From the NCBI GenBank assembly GCA_027082895.1, contig JALWTJ010000023.1:1-9408 (forward strand): a stretch of DNA of 9,408 nucleotides. The letters run 5' to 3'. This document shows, piece after piece, positions 1 to 6,639 of this stretch. Numbering within the stretch: the stretch's first letter is position 1; each line of letters starts with the position of its first letter. The translations under genes and the position numbers were made by a program. Below the pieces are notes generated by a model. It searched no databases, was not told where the DNA came from, and saw only the letters and a program-made list of their open reading frames with translations. This stretch comes from Hyphomicrobiales bacterium (lineage in GTDB: Bacteria > Pseudomonadota > Alphaproteobacteria > Rhizobiales > Devosiaceae).

Positions 1-372
1 GAACCGTTGCTGCAGCAGACCTTCTGGACCCTTCTGGCGGCTACCATCTGGCTGATTCTTGCCGCGGGGCCCTCCCTTGCGGCCACAGACTGGCTCGCCC
101 TGCCCCCGGTGGTTGGTCTGACCATTGTCTATCTGGCATTGTTCACCACGGCCCTGACAAATTTCTTCCTGCAATATGCCTCCCGCCATCTGCCCGGCGC
201 CAAGGTCATGGCCTATGTCTATCTGACACCCGTGCTCGTGGTGGTGCTGGAGGGTCTGTCAGGCCATGGCTGGGCCAGCTGGAGCGTGGGAGCGGGGGCG
301 CTGGCTATCGTCATGGGGTTGCTGGTGGTGTTTTTCAGTGCCGAAAGCGATGCGCAGGGAAAAGGGGCATAA
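1..372 (+). CDS. DMT-superfamily (EamA-like) transporter, C-terminal part, truncated by window start
   Basis: The open frame runs into the window from upstream without a start, so only the last 123 residues are visible. They form four strongly hydrophobic segments (about visible residues 7-28, 33-58, 70-88 and 95-116) joined by very short loops. The loop and helix around ASRHLPGAKVMAYVYLTPV match the usual pattern of the second EamA repeat, in which a small, Ala/Pro-rich loop precedes a helix containing a conserved Pro. Members of this family are inner-membrane permeases for metabolites, amino acids or drugs; the substrate cannot be read from the sequence. The gene converges on the rutR-like gene with 69 bases between the stop codons, so it is probably not part of the pyrimidine operon, although export or import of a related compound is not excluded. 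The family call is fairly safe; the role is unknown. Confidence 0.8.
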   Translation, partial: EPLLQQTFWTLLAATIWLILAAGPSLAATDWLALPPVVGLTIVYLALFTTALTNFFLQYASRHLPGAKVMAYVYLTPVLVVVLEGLSGHGWASWSVGAGALAIVMGLLVVFFSAESDAQGKGA

Positions 373-406
373 CCGATACGCCCCTGCCTGTCGCTGCACT
401 GCGGCT

Positions 407-420
407 TTCATGCGCATGAA
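407..420. repeat. 14-bp perfect palindrome between convergent genes
   Basis: TTCATGCGCATGAA reads the same on both strands and sits in the 69-base gap between the convergent stop codons of the EamA-like and rutR-like genes. As RNA it would give only a short stem with almost no loop and there is no T-run on either side, so it is a poor intrinsic terminator. It may be a weak bidirectional end signal or chance. Confidence 0.4.
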
Positions 421-441
421 CCTGCAGGTGCGCCGAATGTT

Positions 442-1080
442 TCAGCGCCGTTTCAGCCCCTTGCAGAACAGGTTTTCCAGAAACCGTGCTGCCTCCTCGA
501 AATGGCTCTGGTCCCCTTCTTCCAGATGCAGGACGATCCGCACCTGAACATCGAAATCCGCATAATGCTGGGTGGTGGCCCAGATGGCGAACAGCAGGTG
601 ACGGGCATCGCACGGGTTCAGTTCTTCCCGGTCGATCCAGTTCTGAATGACCGCGGCCTTTTCTTCCACCAGCCGGTTGAGTTCCCCCGTCAGCATTTCC
701 CGGATCCGGGGAGCCCCTTGCAGGATTTCGTTGGCGAACAGGCGGCTTTCCTTGGGAAAGTCCCGCGCCATTTCCAGCTTGCGCCGTATATAACCGCACA
801 CTTCCTTCAGCGGGTCGCCATTTTCATTCAGCGCCTTGAGGGGAGACAGCCACTTTTCCATCTGCCATTCGATCAGGGTGCGGTGGATGTCTTCCTTTGA
901 AGAAAAGTAATACAGCAGGTTGGGCTTGCTCATGCCTGCTGCATCCGCGATCTGGTCGATGGTGGATCCCCGGAAGCCGTGGGTGGAAAACACGTCCAAT
1001 GCCGAGGCCAGGATTCGCTGGCGCTTTTCTCTCTGGATACGGGTGGTGCCAGGTTTTTTTGTATGTGAAGCAACATTCAT
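442..1080 (-). CDS. rutR: TetR-family transcriptional regulator, RutR-like (pyrimidine-responsive)
   Basis: A 212-residue TetR-type repressor. The N-terminal helix-turn-helix covers about residues 20-65, with the recognition helix in MSKPNLLYYF (50-59) followed by SSKE. The C-terminal ligand/dimer domain carries the stretches RLFANEILQGAP (113-124), TGELNRLVEEK (131-141) and IWATTQHYADF (166-176). These match, from memory, the corresponding parts of E. coli RutR (LLYYFPSKE, RLF..E.L.GAP, IWASTQHYADF), and the length is the same. E. coli RutR binds uracil or thymine and is released from DNA, which switches on pyrimidine use. Here it is divergent from a reductive pyrimidine-degradation operon, and a RutR-like operator lies in the shared intergenic region, so control of that operon is a strong inference. 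The first ATG at 1080 is used because the next in-frame Met is inside the DNA-binding domain; no good Shine-Dalgarno precedes it. The N-terminal 15-20 residues are basic and probably disordered. Confidence 0.88.
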   Translation of the reverse strand: MNVASHTKKPGTTRIQREKRQRILASALDVFSTHGFRGSTIDQIADAAGMSKPNLLYYFSSKEDIHRTLIEWQMEKWLSPLKALNENGDPLKEVCGYIRRKLEMARDFPKESRLFANEILQGAPRIREMLTGELNRLVEEKAAVIQNWIDREELNPCDARHLLFAIWATTQHYADFDVQVRIVLHLEEGDQSHFEEAARFLENLFCKGLKRR

Positions 1081-1127
1081 GGTTCAACCTAACCAAAAGA
1101 ATCACGTTTTTGGCTACTTTTAATTTC

Positions 1128-1158
1128 CCCGGCGCGCAAATTTTCCTTGCCCGGCGCG
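1128..1158. repeat. Direct repeat CCCGGCGCG, two copies 22 bp apart
   Basis: CCCGGCGCG occurs at 1128-1136 and again at 1150-1158, a 22-bp period, close to two helical turns. The second copy overlaps the candidate -35 box of the operon promoter. A second shared word, CAAATTTTCC, occurs at 1137-1146 and 1188-1197, the latter overlapping the RutR-like operator. The positions would suit an activator or cooperative binding, but no known protein is recognised. Confidence 0.35.
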
Positions 1159-1175
1159 TTTTCGGTGATAATAAT
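1147..1175 (+). promoter_or_regulatory. Candidate sigma-70-type promoter of the pyrimidine operon
   Basis: A -35-like TTGCCC at 1147-1152 and a -10-like AATAAT at 1170-1175 are separated by 17 bases, the optimal spacing. Matches to consensus are 4/6 and 5/6 by eye. The region is distinctly AT-rich against a GC-rich background. Transcription would begin near 1182, inside the RutR-like operator, leaving a leader of about 88 bases before the aminotransferase start. Confidence 0.5.
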
Positions 1176-1190
1176 TTATCAAATGGTCAA
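1175..1190. promoter_or_regulatory. Probable RutR operator
   Basis: The 16-bp site TTTATCAAATGGTCAA matches the RutR consensus known from E. coli (TTGACCA, two bases, TGGTCAA) at all 7 bases of the right half and 5 of 7 in the left half, with the correct 2-bp spacer. It overlaps the end of the candidate -10 box and the predicted transcription start, where a bound repressor would block RNA polymerase. The divergently encoded regulator is RutR-like, so family, site and position agree. The same site could also affect transcription of rutR itself. A separate inverted repeat, CCAAAA/TTTTGG at 1093-1113, lies close to the rutR start and may be a second, weaker element. Confidence 0.7.
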
Positions 1191-1211
1191 ATTTTCCGGC
1201 ACCGGCGACAG

Positions 1212-1265
1212 CCCTCCGGACGGCCGCCCCTATTTCAAGTGCTGAACACACGTTGCTGCGGAGGG
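1212..1265 (+). promoter_or_regulatory. Leader segment able to pair with the Shine-Dalgarno of the first gene
   Basis: CCCTCCG at 1212-1218 is the exact reverse complement of CGGAGGG at 1259-1265, which contains the Shine-Dalgarno of the aminotransferase (start at 1270). In the mRNA a 7-bp GC-rich helix with a 40-base loop could mask the ribosome site. This is an anti-SD arrangement by sequence only; such short matches are common because anti-SD-like C/T runs occur by chance. Confidence 0.25.
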
Positions 1266-1269
1266 AACC

Positions 1270-2598
1270 ATGTCAGCTTCAAATAACGTCACGCCAAACG
1301 ACCTGAGTGCATTCTGGATGCCGTTTTCGGCAAACCGCCAGTTCAAGAAGGCCCCGCGCATGTTTGTCAGCGCTTCGGGCATGTACTACACAACGGCCGA
1401 CGGTCGCCAGGTGCTCGATGCCACCGCCGGCCTGTGGTGCGTGAACGCGGGCCATTGCCGCCCGCGGATCACCGAAGCCATCCAGCAGCAGGCCGGAGAG
1501 CTGGACTATGCCCCCGCCTTTCAGATCGGCCACCCCAAGGCCTTTGAACTGGCCAACCAGCTTTCGGCCATTGCCCCGGAAGGTCTGGACCATGTGTTCT
1601 TTACCAACTCGGGGTCCGAAAGTGTCGAGACCGCCCTCAAGATTGCCCTGGCCTATCACCGGGTTTCGGGGCAGGGCTCCCGCTTCCGCCTCATCGGGCG
1701 CGAACGCGCCTATCACGGGGTGAATTTCGGCGGCATATCCGTTGGTGGCATCGTGCCCAACCGCAAGATGTTCGGCACGCTGCTGACCGGTGTGGATCAT
1801 CTGCCCCACACCCACCTGCCGGAAAAGAATGCCTTCACCCGGGGCGAGCCGGAACACGGGGCAGAACTGGCCGATGAACTGGAACGGATCGTGGCCCTGC
1901 ATGATGCGTCCACCATCGCCGCGGTAATCGTGGAGCCGGTGGCCGGATCCACCGGCGTGCTCATTCCCCCCAAGGGGTATTTGCAGCGCCTGCGCGACCT
2001 GTGCACGAAGCACGGCATCCTGCTGATCTTTGACGAGGTGATTACCGGTTACGGGCGCATGGGTACGCCCTTTGCCGCCGATTTCTATGGCATCACGCCC
2101 GACATCATGGTCACCGCCAAGGGTTTGACCAATGGCGTCATTCCCATGGGGGCGGTGTTCGTGCGCAATGAAATTCATGATGCCTTCATGACCGGCCCCG
2201 AACATCTGATCGAGTTCATGCACGGCTATACCTATTCGGGCAATCCCATGGCCGCCGCCGCCGGGCTGGGAACGCTGGCCACCTACAAGGAAGAAGGGCT
2301 TCTTACCCGTGGTGCCGAACTGGCCCCCTATTGGGAGGAGGCTTTGCACTCTCTGGCCGATGCCCGCCATGTCATCGACATCCGCAACGTGGGGTTGATC
2401 GGGGCCATCGAGTTGTCGCCCATCGAAGGGGAGCCGACCAAGCGGGCCTTCACCGCCTTCCGCAAGGCCTTCGAAAAGGGTTTGTTGATTCGCACCACGG
2501 GCGATATCATTGCCCTGTCGCCGCCCTTGATCGTTTCCAGGGCAGAAATTGACCAGATTGTGTCCATGATAAGAGAGATATTGACCGACCTGGACTAG
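1270..2598 (+). CDS. Class III PLP aminotransferase, omega-amino acid (beta-alanine):pyruvate type
   Basis: A 442-residue fold-type I aminotransferase. The PLP lysine is K284 in TAKGLTNGVIPMG; D255 in IFDEVITGYGRMG should bind the pyridine nitrogen; the phosphate loop is TNSGSES (112-118). WCVNAGHCRPRI (56-67) and the length agree with omega-amino acid:pyruvate transaminases of Pseudomonas (about 445-450 residues). In this operon it most likely moves the amino group of beta-alanine (from uracil) or 3-aminoisobutyrate (from thymine) to pyruvate, giving alanine plus malonate or methylmalonate semialdehyde, the substrates of the next gene product. It is cytoplasmic and usually dimeric or tetrameric. 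The ATG at 1270 has a strong GGAGGG at 1260-1265. It is the first gene behind the RutR-like operator. Class III enzymes vary in amine donor, so the exact substrate rests mainly on context. Confidence 0.9.
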   Translation: MSASNNVTPNDLSAFWMPFSANRQFKKAPRMFVSASGMYYTTADGRQVLDATAGLWCVNAGHCRPRITEAIQQQAGELDYAPAFQIGHPKAFELANQLSAIAPEGLDHVFFTNSGSESVETALKIALAYHRVSGQGSRFRLIGRERAYHGVNFGGISVGGIVPNRKMFGTLLTGVDHLPHTHLPEKNAFTRGEPEHGAELADELERIVALHDASTIAAVIVEPVAGSTGVLIPPKGYLQRLRDLCTKHGILLIFDEVITGYGRMGTPFAADFYGITPDIMVTAKGLTNGVIPMGAVFVRNEIHDAFMTGPEHLIEFMHGYTYSGNPMAAAAGLGTLATYKEEGLLTRGAELAPYWEEALHSLADARHVIDIRNVGLIGAIELSPIEGEPTKRAFTAFRKAFEKGLLIRTTGDIIALSPPLIVSRAEIDQIVSMIREILTDLD

Positions 2599-2600
2599 TC

Positions 2601-2616
2601 TGGAATATATTTTCCA
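2601..2616. repeat. Near-perfect 16-bp palindrome, possibly part of an internal promoter
   Basis: TGGAATATATTTTCCA pairs in 7 of 8 positions about its centre. It starts two bases after the aminotransferase stop codon. It contains TATATT (2606-2611), usable as a -10 box, with a TTGACC at 2581-2586 upstream, though that spacer (19 bases) is longer than ideal. Its centre is 29 bp from that of the perfect palindrome at 2628-2647. An operator/promoter for mmsA is possible; the evidence is only symmetry and AT-richness. Confidence 0.35.
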
Positions 2617-2627
2617 TCTTTCAACCA

Positions 2628-2647
2628 AACAGAACAATTGTTCTGTT
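2628..2647. promoter_or_regulatory. Perfect 20-bp palindrome upstream of mmsA (putative operator)
   Basis: AACAGAACAATTGTTCTGTT is a flawless inverted repeat with no spacer, ending 19 bases before the mmsA ATG. It does not match the RutR consensus, it is AT-rich, and as RNA it would make an 8-bp AU-rich stem with an AATT loop and no following T-tract, so it is not an intrinsic terminator. Its size and symmetry are typical of a dimeric repressor's operator. No regulator that would recognise it is encoded in the window. Confidence 0.5.
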
Positions 2648-2666
2648 GTTATGGGGGAATCCCTGC

Positions 2667-4157
<1,491 letters not shown>

Positions 4158-4178
4158 GGCGGGCGTAAGTGACAAACG

Positions 4179-4211
4179 GGGCGGGCAGGGGCCTTTTGCT
4201 TCTGCCCGCCC
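4179..4211 (+). terminator. Strong GC hairpin after mmsA, without T-tract
   Basis: GGGCGGGCAG (4179-4188) and CTGCCCGCCC (4202-4211) form a perfect 10-bp stem around a 13-base loop, starting 21 bases after the mmsA stop. No T-run follows on either strand, so it is not a classic intrinsic terminator. It may attenuate transcription, protect the 3' end of the upstream message or be a processing site. The call is for a strong hairpin; termination is unproven. Confidence 0.45.
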
Positions 4212-4284
4212 ATATTCCGGGGACAGAACGGTTTTCCAACGCATGCCCTCCGGAAACCGTGCCCCCGCGGATCAGGGGCCTTTT
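4186..4284 (+). repeat. 12-bp direct repeat CAGGGGCCTTTT, two copies
   Basis: Copies at 4186-4197 and 4273-4284, 87 bp apart, both inside the 194-base gap between mmsA and the amidohydrolase. The first begins in the left arm of the strong hairpin and runs through its loop. It may mark a local duplication or a small inserted element. No function is recognised. Confidence 0.4.
4228..4260 (+). other. Second hairpin in the mmsA-amidohydrolase gap
   Basis: ACGGTTTTCC (4228-4237) pairs with GGAAACCGT (4252-4260) over 9 bp with one bulged T and a 14-base loop. A smaller stem, CGGCG/CGCCG at 4287-4300, follows. With the hairpin at 4179-4211 the intergenic RNA would be highly structured. The reading frame continues open through this region from 4169, but there is no ribosome site until the ATG at 4352. 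Confidence 0.35.
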
Positions 4285-4351
4285 ACCGGCGAAACCGCCG
4301 CTCGCACGGCGACGTTTTCAAGGGGAACAACAGGTACAGGAGACTTTTACC

Positions 4352-5602
4352 ATGGCCAAACCCGGTGCAAATCTGAAAATCAACAGCGATCGCCTGTGGG
4401 ATTCCATCATGGAGATGGCCAAGATCGGGCCGGGCGTTGCCGGGGGCAACAATCGCCAGACCCTGACCGACGCCGATGCCGAGGGGCGCAAGCTGTTCCA
4501 GAAATGGTGCGAAGACGCGGGGCTTACCATGGGCGTGGACACCATGGGCAACATGTTCATGCGCCGTGAGGGCACCGACCCGGATGCGCTTCCCGTCTAT
4601 GTGGGTTCCCATCTGGATACCCAGCCCACCGGTGGCAAATATGACGGCGTGCTGGGGGTCCTGTCGGGTCTGGAACTGGTGCGTACCCTGAACGACATGA
4701 ATATCAAGACGAAACATCCTATCGTTGTCACCAACTGGACCAACGAGGAGGGCACCCGTTTTTCCCCCGCCATGCTGGCTTCGGGCGTATTTGCCGGGGT
4801 GATCGATCAGGATTACGCCTATAACCGCACCGATGCCCAGGGCAAGCGCTTCATCGACGAGTTGGAGCGCATCGGCTGGAAGGGTGACGAGGAAGTGGGC
4901 GCGCGCAAGATGCACGCCATGTTCGAATACCACATCGAACAGGGCCCCATTCTGGAGGCCGAAGACAAGCTGGTGGGCGTTGTGACCCACGGCCAGGGTC
5001 TGCGCTGGATCCAGTGCACGGTGACCGGCAAGGGCCAGCATACCGGCTCTACCCCCATGCGCATGCGCCGTAATGCGGGCCGCGGACTGGCCCAGATCAC
5101 CGAACTGGTTCACGAGATTGCCATGAAGCACCAGCCCAACGCGGTCGGGGCCATCGGCCATATCGATATTTATCCCAATTCCCGCAACATCATTCCCGAA
5201 AAGGCAGTGTTCACCGTGGATTTCCGCTCCCACGAGCTGGATACCCTCAATGGCATGGTCGCGGAACTGCTGGAAAAGGCGCCCAAGATCTGCGCCGATC
5301 TGGGCTGTTCCTTCGAACACGAGGATGTGGGCCATTTCGATCCCCCGGCCTTTGACGAAAAATGTGTCAAGGCCGTTCGCGATGCCGCCGAACGTCTGGG
5401 CTATTCCCACATGGACATCATTTCGGGCGCCGGGCACGATGCGTGCTGGATCAACCGGGTGGCCCCCACCGCCATGATCATGTGCCCCTGCGTGGATGGC
5501 CTTTCCCACAACGAGGCCGAGGACATTTCCAAGGAATGGGCTACCGCCGGTGCCGATGTTCTGCTGCACGCCGTATTGGAAACCGCGGAGATCGTGGAGT
5601 GA
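4352..5602 (+). CDS. Zn-dependent N-carbamoyl-beta-alanine amidohydrolase (beta-ureidopropionase), M20/hydantoinase-carbamoylase family
   Basis: A 416-residue binuclear metallo-amidase, the normal length for the hydantoinase/carbamoylase subfamily of M20. All metal ligands are visible: H87 and D98 in GSHLDTQPTGGKYDG, E133 in TNEEGTRFSP (with E132 as the catalytic base), H194 in EYHIEQGPILE and H386 in GLSHNEAED. The lid/dimer domain contains GKGQHTGSTPM and GAIGHIDIYPNSRNIIPE. Family members remove the carbamoyl group from N-carbamoyl amino acids. Next to a dihydropyrimidinase and a beta-alanine-type aminotransferase, the likely substrate is N-carbamoyl-beta-alanine or its 2-methyl homologue, released as beta-amino acid, CO2 and NH3. 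L-carbamoylase or allantoate amidohydrolase activity cannot be excluded from motifs alone. The ATG at 4352 has an excellent AGGAGA at 4338-4343. The frame is open back to 4169, but that part is low-complexity and lacks family similarity. It is cytoplasmic, and the 194-base gap before it is long for an operon. Confidence 0.9.
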   Translation: MAKPGANLKINSDRLWDSIMEMAKIGPGVAGGNNRQTLTDADAEGRKLFQKWCEDAGLTMGVDTMGNMFMRREGTDPDALPVYVGSHLDTQPTGGKYDGVLGVLSGLELVRTLNDMNIKTKHPIVVTNWTNEEGTRFSPAMLASGVFAGVIDQDYAYNRTDAQGKRFIDELERIGWKGDEEVGARKMHAMFEYHIEQGPILEAEDKLVGVVTHGQGLRWIQCTVTGKGQHTGSTPMRMRRNAGRGLAQITELVHEIAMKHQPNAVGAIGHIDIYPNSRNIIPEKAVFTVDFRSHELDTLNGMVAELLEKAPKICADLGCSFEHEDVGHFDPPAFDEKCVKAVRDAAERLGYSHMDIISGAGHDACWINRVAPTAMIMCPCVDGLSHNEAEDISKEWATAGADVLLHAVLETAEIVE

Positions 5603-5628
5603 GCAACGCCGTTTTCCGGTGCATCAAG

Positions 5629-5651
5629 GTTCCCGCCGGAATGGCGGGAAC
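5629..5651 (+). terminator. Perfect 9-bp hairpin after the amidohydrolase
   Basis: GTTCCCGCC (5629-5637) and GGCGGGAAC (5643-5651) form a perfect stem with the 5-base loop GGAAT, 26 bases past the amidohydrolase stop. No T-tract follows on either strand. It could partially terminate or stabilise the upstream message and separates it from the GH114-like gene. A weaker CGCACC/GGTGCG stem lies shortly downstream. Confidence 0.45.
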
Positions 5652-5729
5652 AACCTGTTGCCATGCGCACCATGGGTGCGGGCGCGGAGAATCGGGAAAA
5701 CGCTGCGCAACAAGGGGGGGCTGGGCGTA

Positions 5730-6611
5730 ATGGGCAACAGACGAACAGCCCATGCAGTGCTGTCTTCGTTCCCGCCCCGGGCAGGAGGGCGACCCGTCAC
5801 ACGCGCCGTTCTGCTGCCGGTTGTGTCACCTGCTGTTTCTCTTTTTCTTTTTATCTGTGCCGTTCCCTTTCTTGCCATGCCTGCTCTCGCCGCGCCGCTG
5901 CCCGGTGCGGCCTGGGACTGGCAATTGTCCGACGCCATTGACCCGCCCACCGGAATTGACGTGTTTGACGCGGATCCGGACAATGTCACCCGCCAGCAGA
6001 TCGCGGCCCTGAACGCCGCAGGGGTCTATACCATCTGCTATGTCAGCGTGGGCACGCTGGAAAACTGGCGCGATGACGTCAACCAGTTTTACGACGCTGA
6101 CATCTTCAATATTCCGGTGGTGGGAAAGCGCTACGAGGAATGGCCGGACGAGTTTTTTCTCGACATTCGCAACCCCGCCCTCCGGTTCGTCATGCAGCGC
6201 CGCTTTGCCGACTGTGCCCTGAAAGGGTTTGACGCCATCGAGGCCGACAATGTGGATGTCTACACAAACGATTCCGGTTTTGATCTGAGTGCAGGCGATA
6301 CCATCGCCTATATTCGCCAACTGGCCGCCGATGCCCATGATCTGGGACTGGAGATCGGTCAGAAGAACGTTCCCGAACTGACGGGCCAACTGGTCGGCAT
6401 GCTGGATTTTGCCATCACCGAGGATTGTTATGCCGATGGCTGGTGCGATCAGGTCTTGCCCTACGTCAAGGCGGGAAAACCCGTGTTTGCCGCAGAATAT
6501 ACCGATACCGGCGTGAATTTTGCTGCCGCCTGCACCTATGGCGCGGCCCATGGCCTGTCCGTGATCCTGAAGGATCGCAACCTGAACACTGAACTGACAA
6601 CCTGCTCCTGA
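5730..6611 (+). CDS. Secreted GH114-like protein, putative endo-alpha-1,4-polygalactosaminidase
   Basis: A 293-residue exported protein. The N-terminus is basic (several Arg up to residue 25), then hydrophobic (about 26-48), ending in AMPALA/AP, a good signal-peptidase I site near residue 54. The mature part, about 239 residues, fits a TIM-barrel GH114 domain: WDWQLSD (60-66), a YVSVGTLENWRDD strand-loop, the EEWPDEFFLDIRNPA block, GFDAIEADNVDVY (166-178), LEIGQKN and TEDCYADGWC (230-239). D173 and E231 sit where GH114 enzymes have their conserved acidic pair, and C233/C239 may form a disulfide. GH114 members cut alpha-1,4-linked galactosamine polymers such as those in biofilm matrix. The ATG at 5730 follows AAGGGGGGG (5712-5720); a GTG further in would also leave a signal peptide. 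It lies 127 bases after the amidohydrolase and only 28 before hydA, so it is probably co-transcribed with hydA. A role in pyrimidine use is not evident. Confidence 0.78.
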   Translation: MGNRRTAHAVLSSFPPRAGGRPVTRAVLLPVVSPAVSLFLFICAVPFLAMPALAAPLPGAAWDWQLSDAIDPPTGIDVFDADPDNVTRQQIAALNAAGVYTICYVSVGTLENWRDDVNQFYDADIFNIPVVGKRYEEWPDEFFLDIRNPALRFVMQRRFADCALKGFDAIEADNVDVYTNDSGFDLSAGDTIAYIRQLAADAHDLGLEIGQKNVPELTGQLVGMLDFAITEDCYADGWCDQVLPYVKAGKPVFAAEYTDTGVNFAAACTYGAAHGLSVILKDRNLNTELTTCS

Positions 6612-6639
6612 TGGGGCCGGGTATTTGGGAGGAAACAAA

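Noticed and set aside
2549..2564. Second RutR site: TTGACCA half-site inside the end of the aminotransferase gene
   Set aside because: The left half is perfect but the right half matches only 3 of 7 bases and it codes for conserved protein sequence.
2646..2666. TTG start seven codons upstream for mmsA
   Set aside because: The TTG lies in the palindrome without a Shine-Dalgarno; ATG 2667 gives the normal protein start.
4179..4211. Classical rho-independent terminator after mmsA
   Set aside because: The stem is strong but no T-run follows on either strand, so it is listed as a hairpin with uncertain terminator function.
4169..4351. 61-residue N-terminal extension of the amidohydrolase
   Set aside because: The added residues are Pro/Arg-rich with no family similarity, run through two hairpins and have no ribosome site, whereas ATG 4352 has AGGAGA at ideal spacing and gives the normal family length.
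5496..5729. 78-residue upstream extension of the GH114-like protein, overlapping the amidohydrolase gene
   Set aside because: It is an out-of-frame reading of the amidohydrolase end and would bury the signal peptide; ATG 5730 has a ribosome site and exposes the signal sequence.
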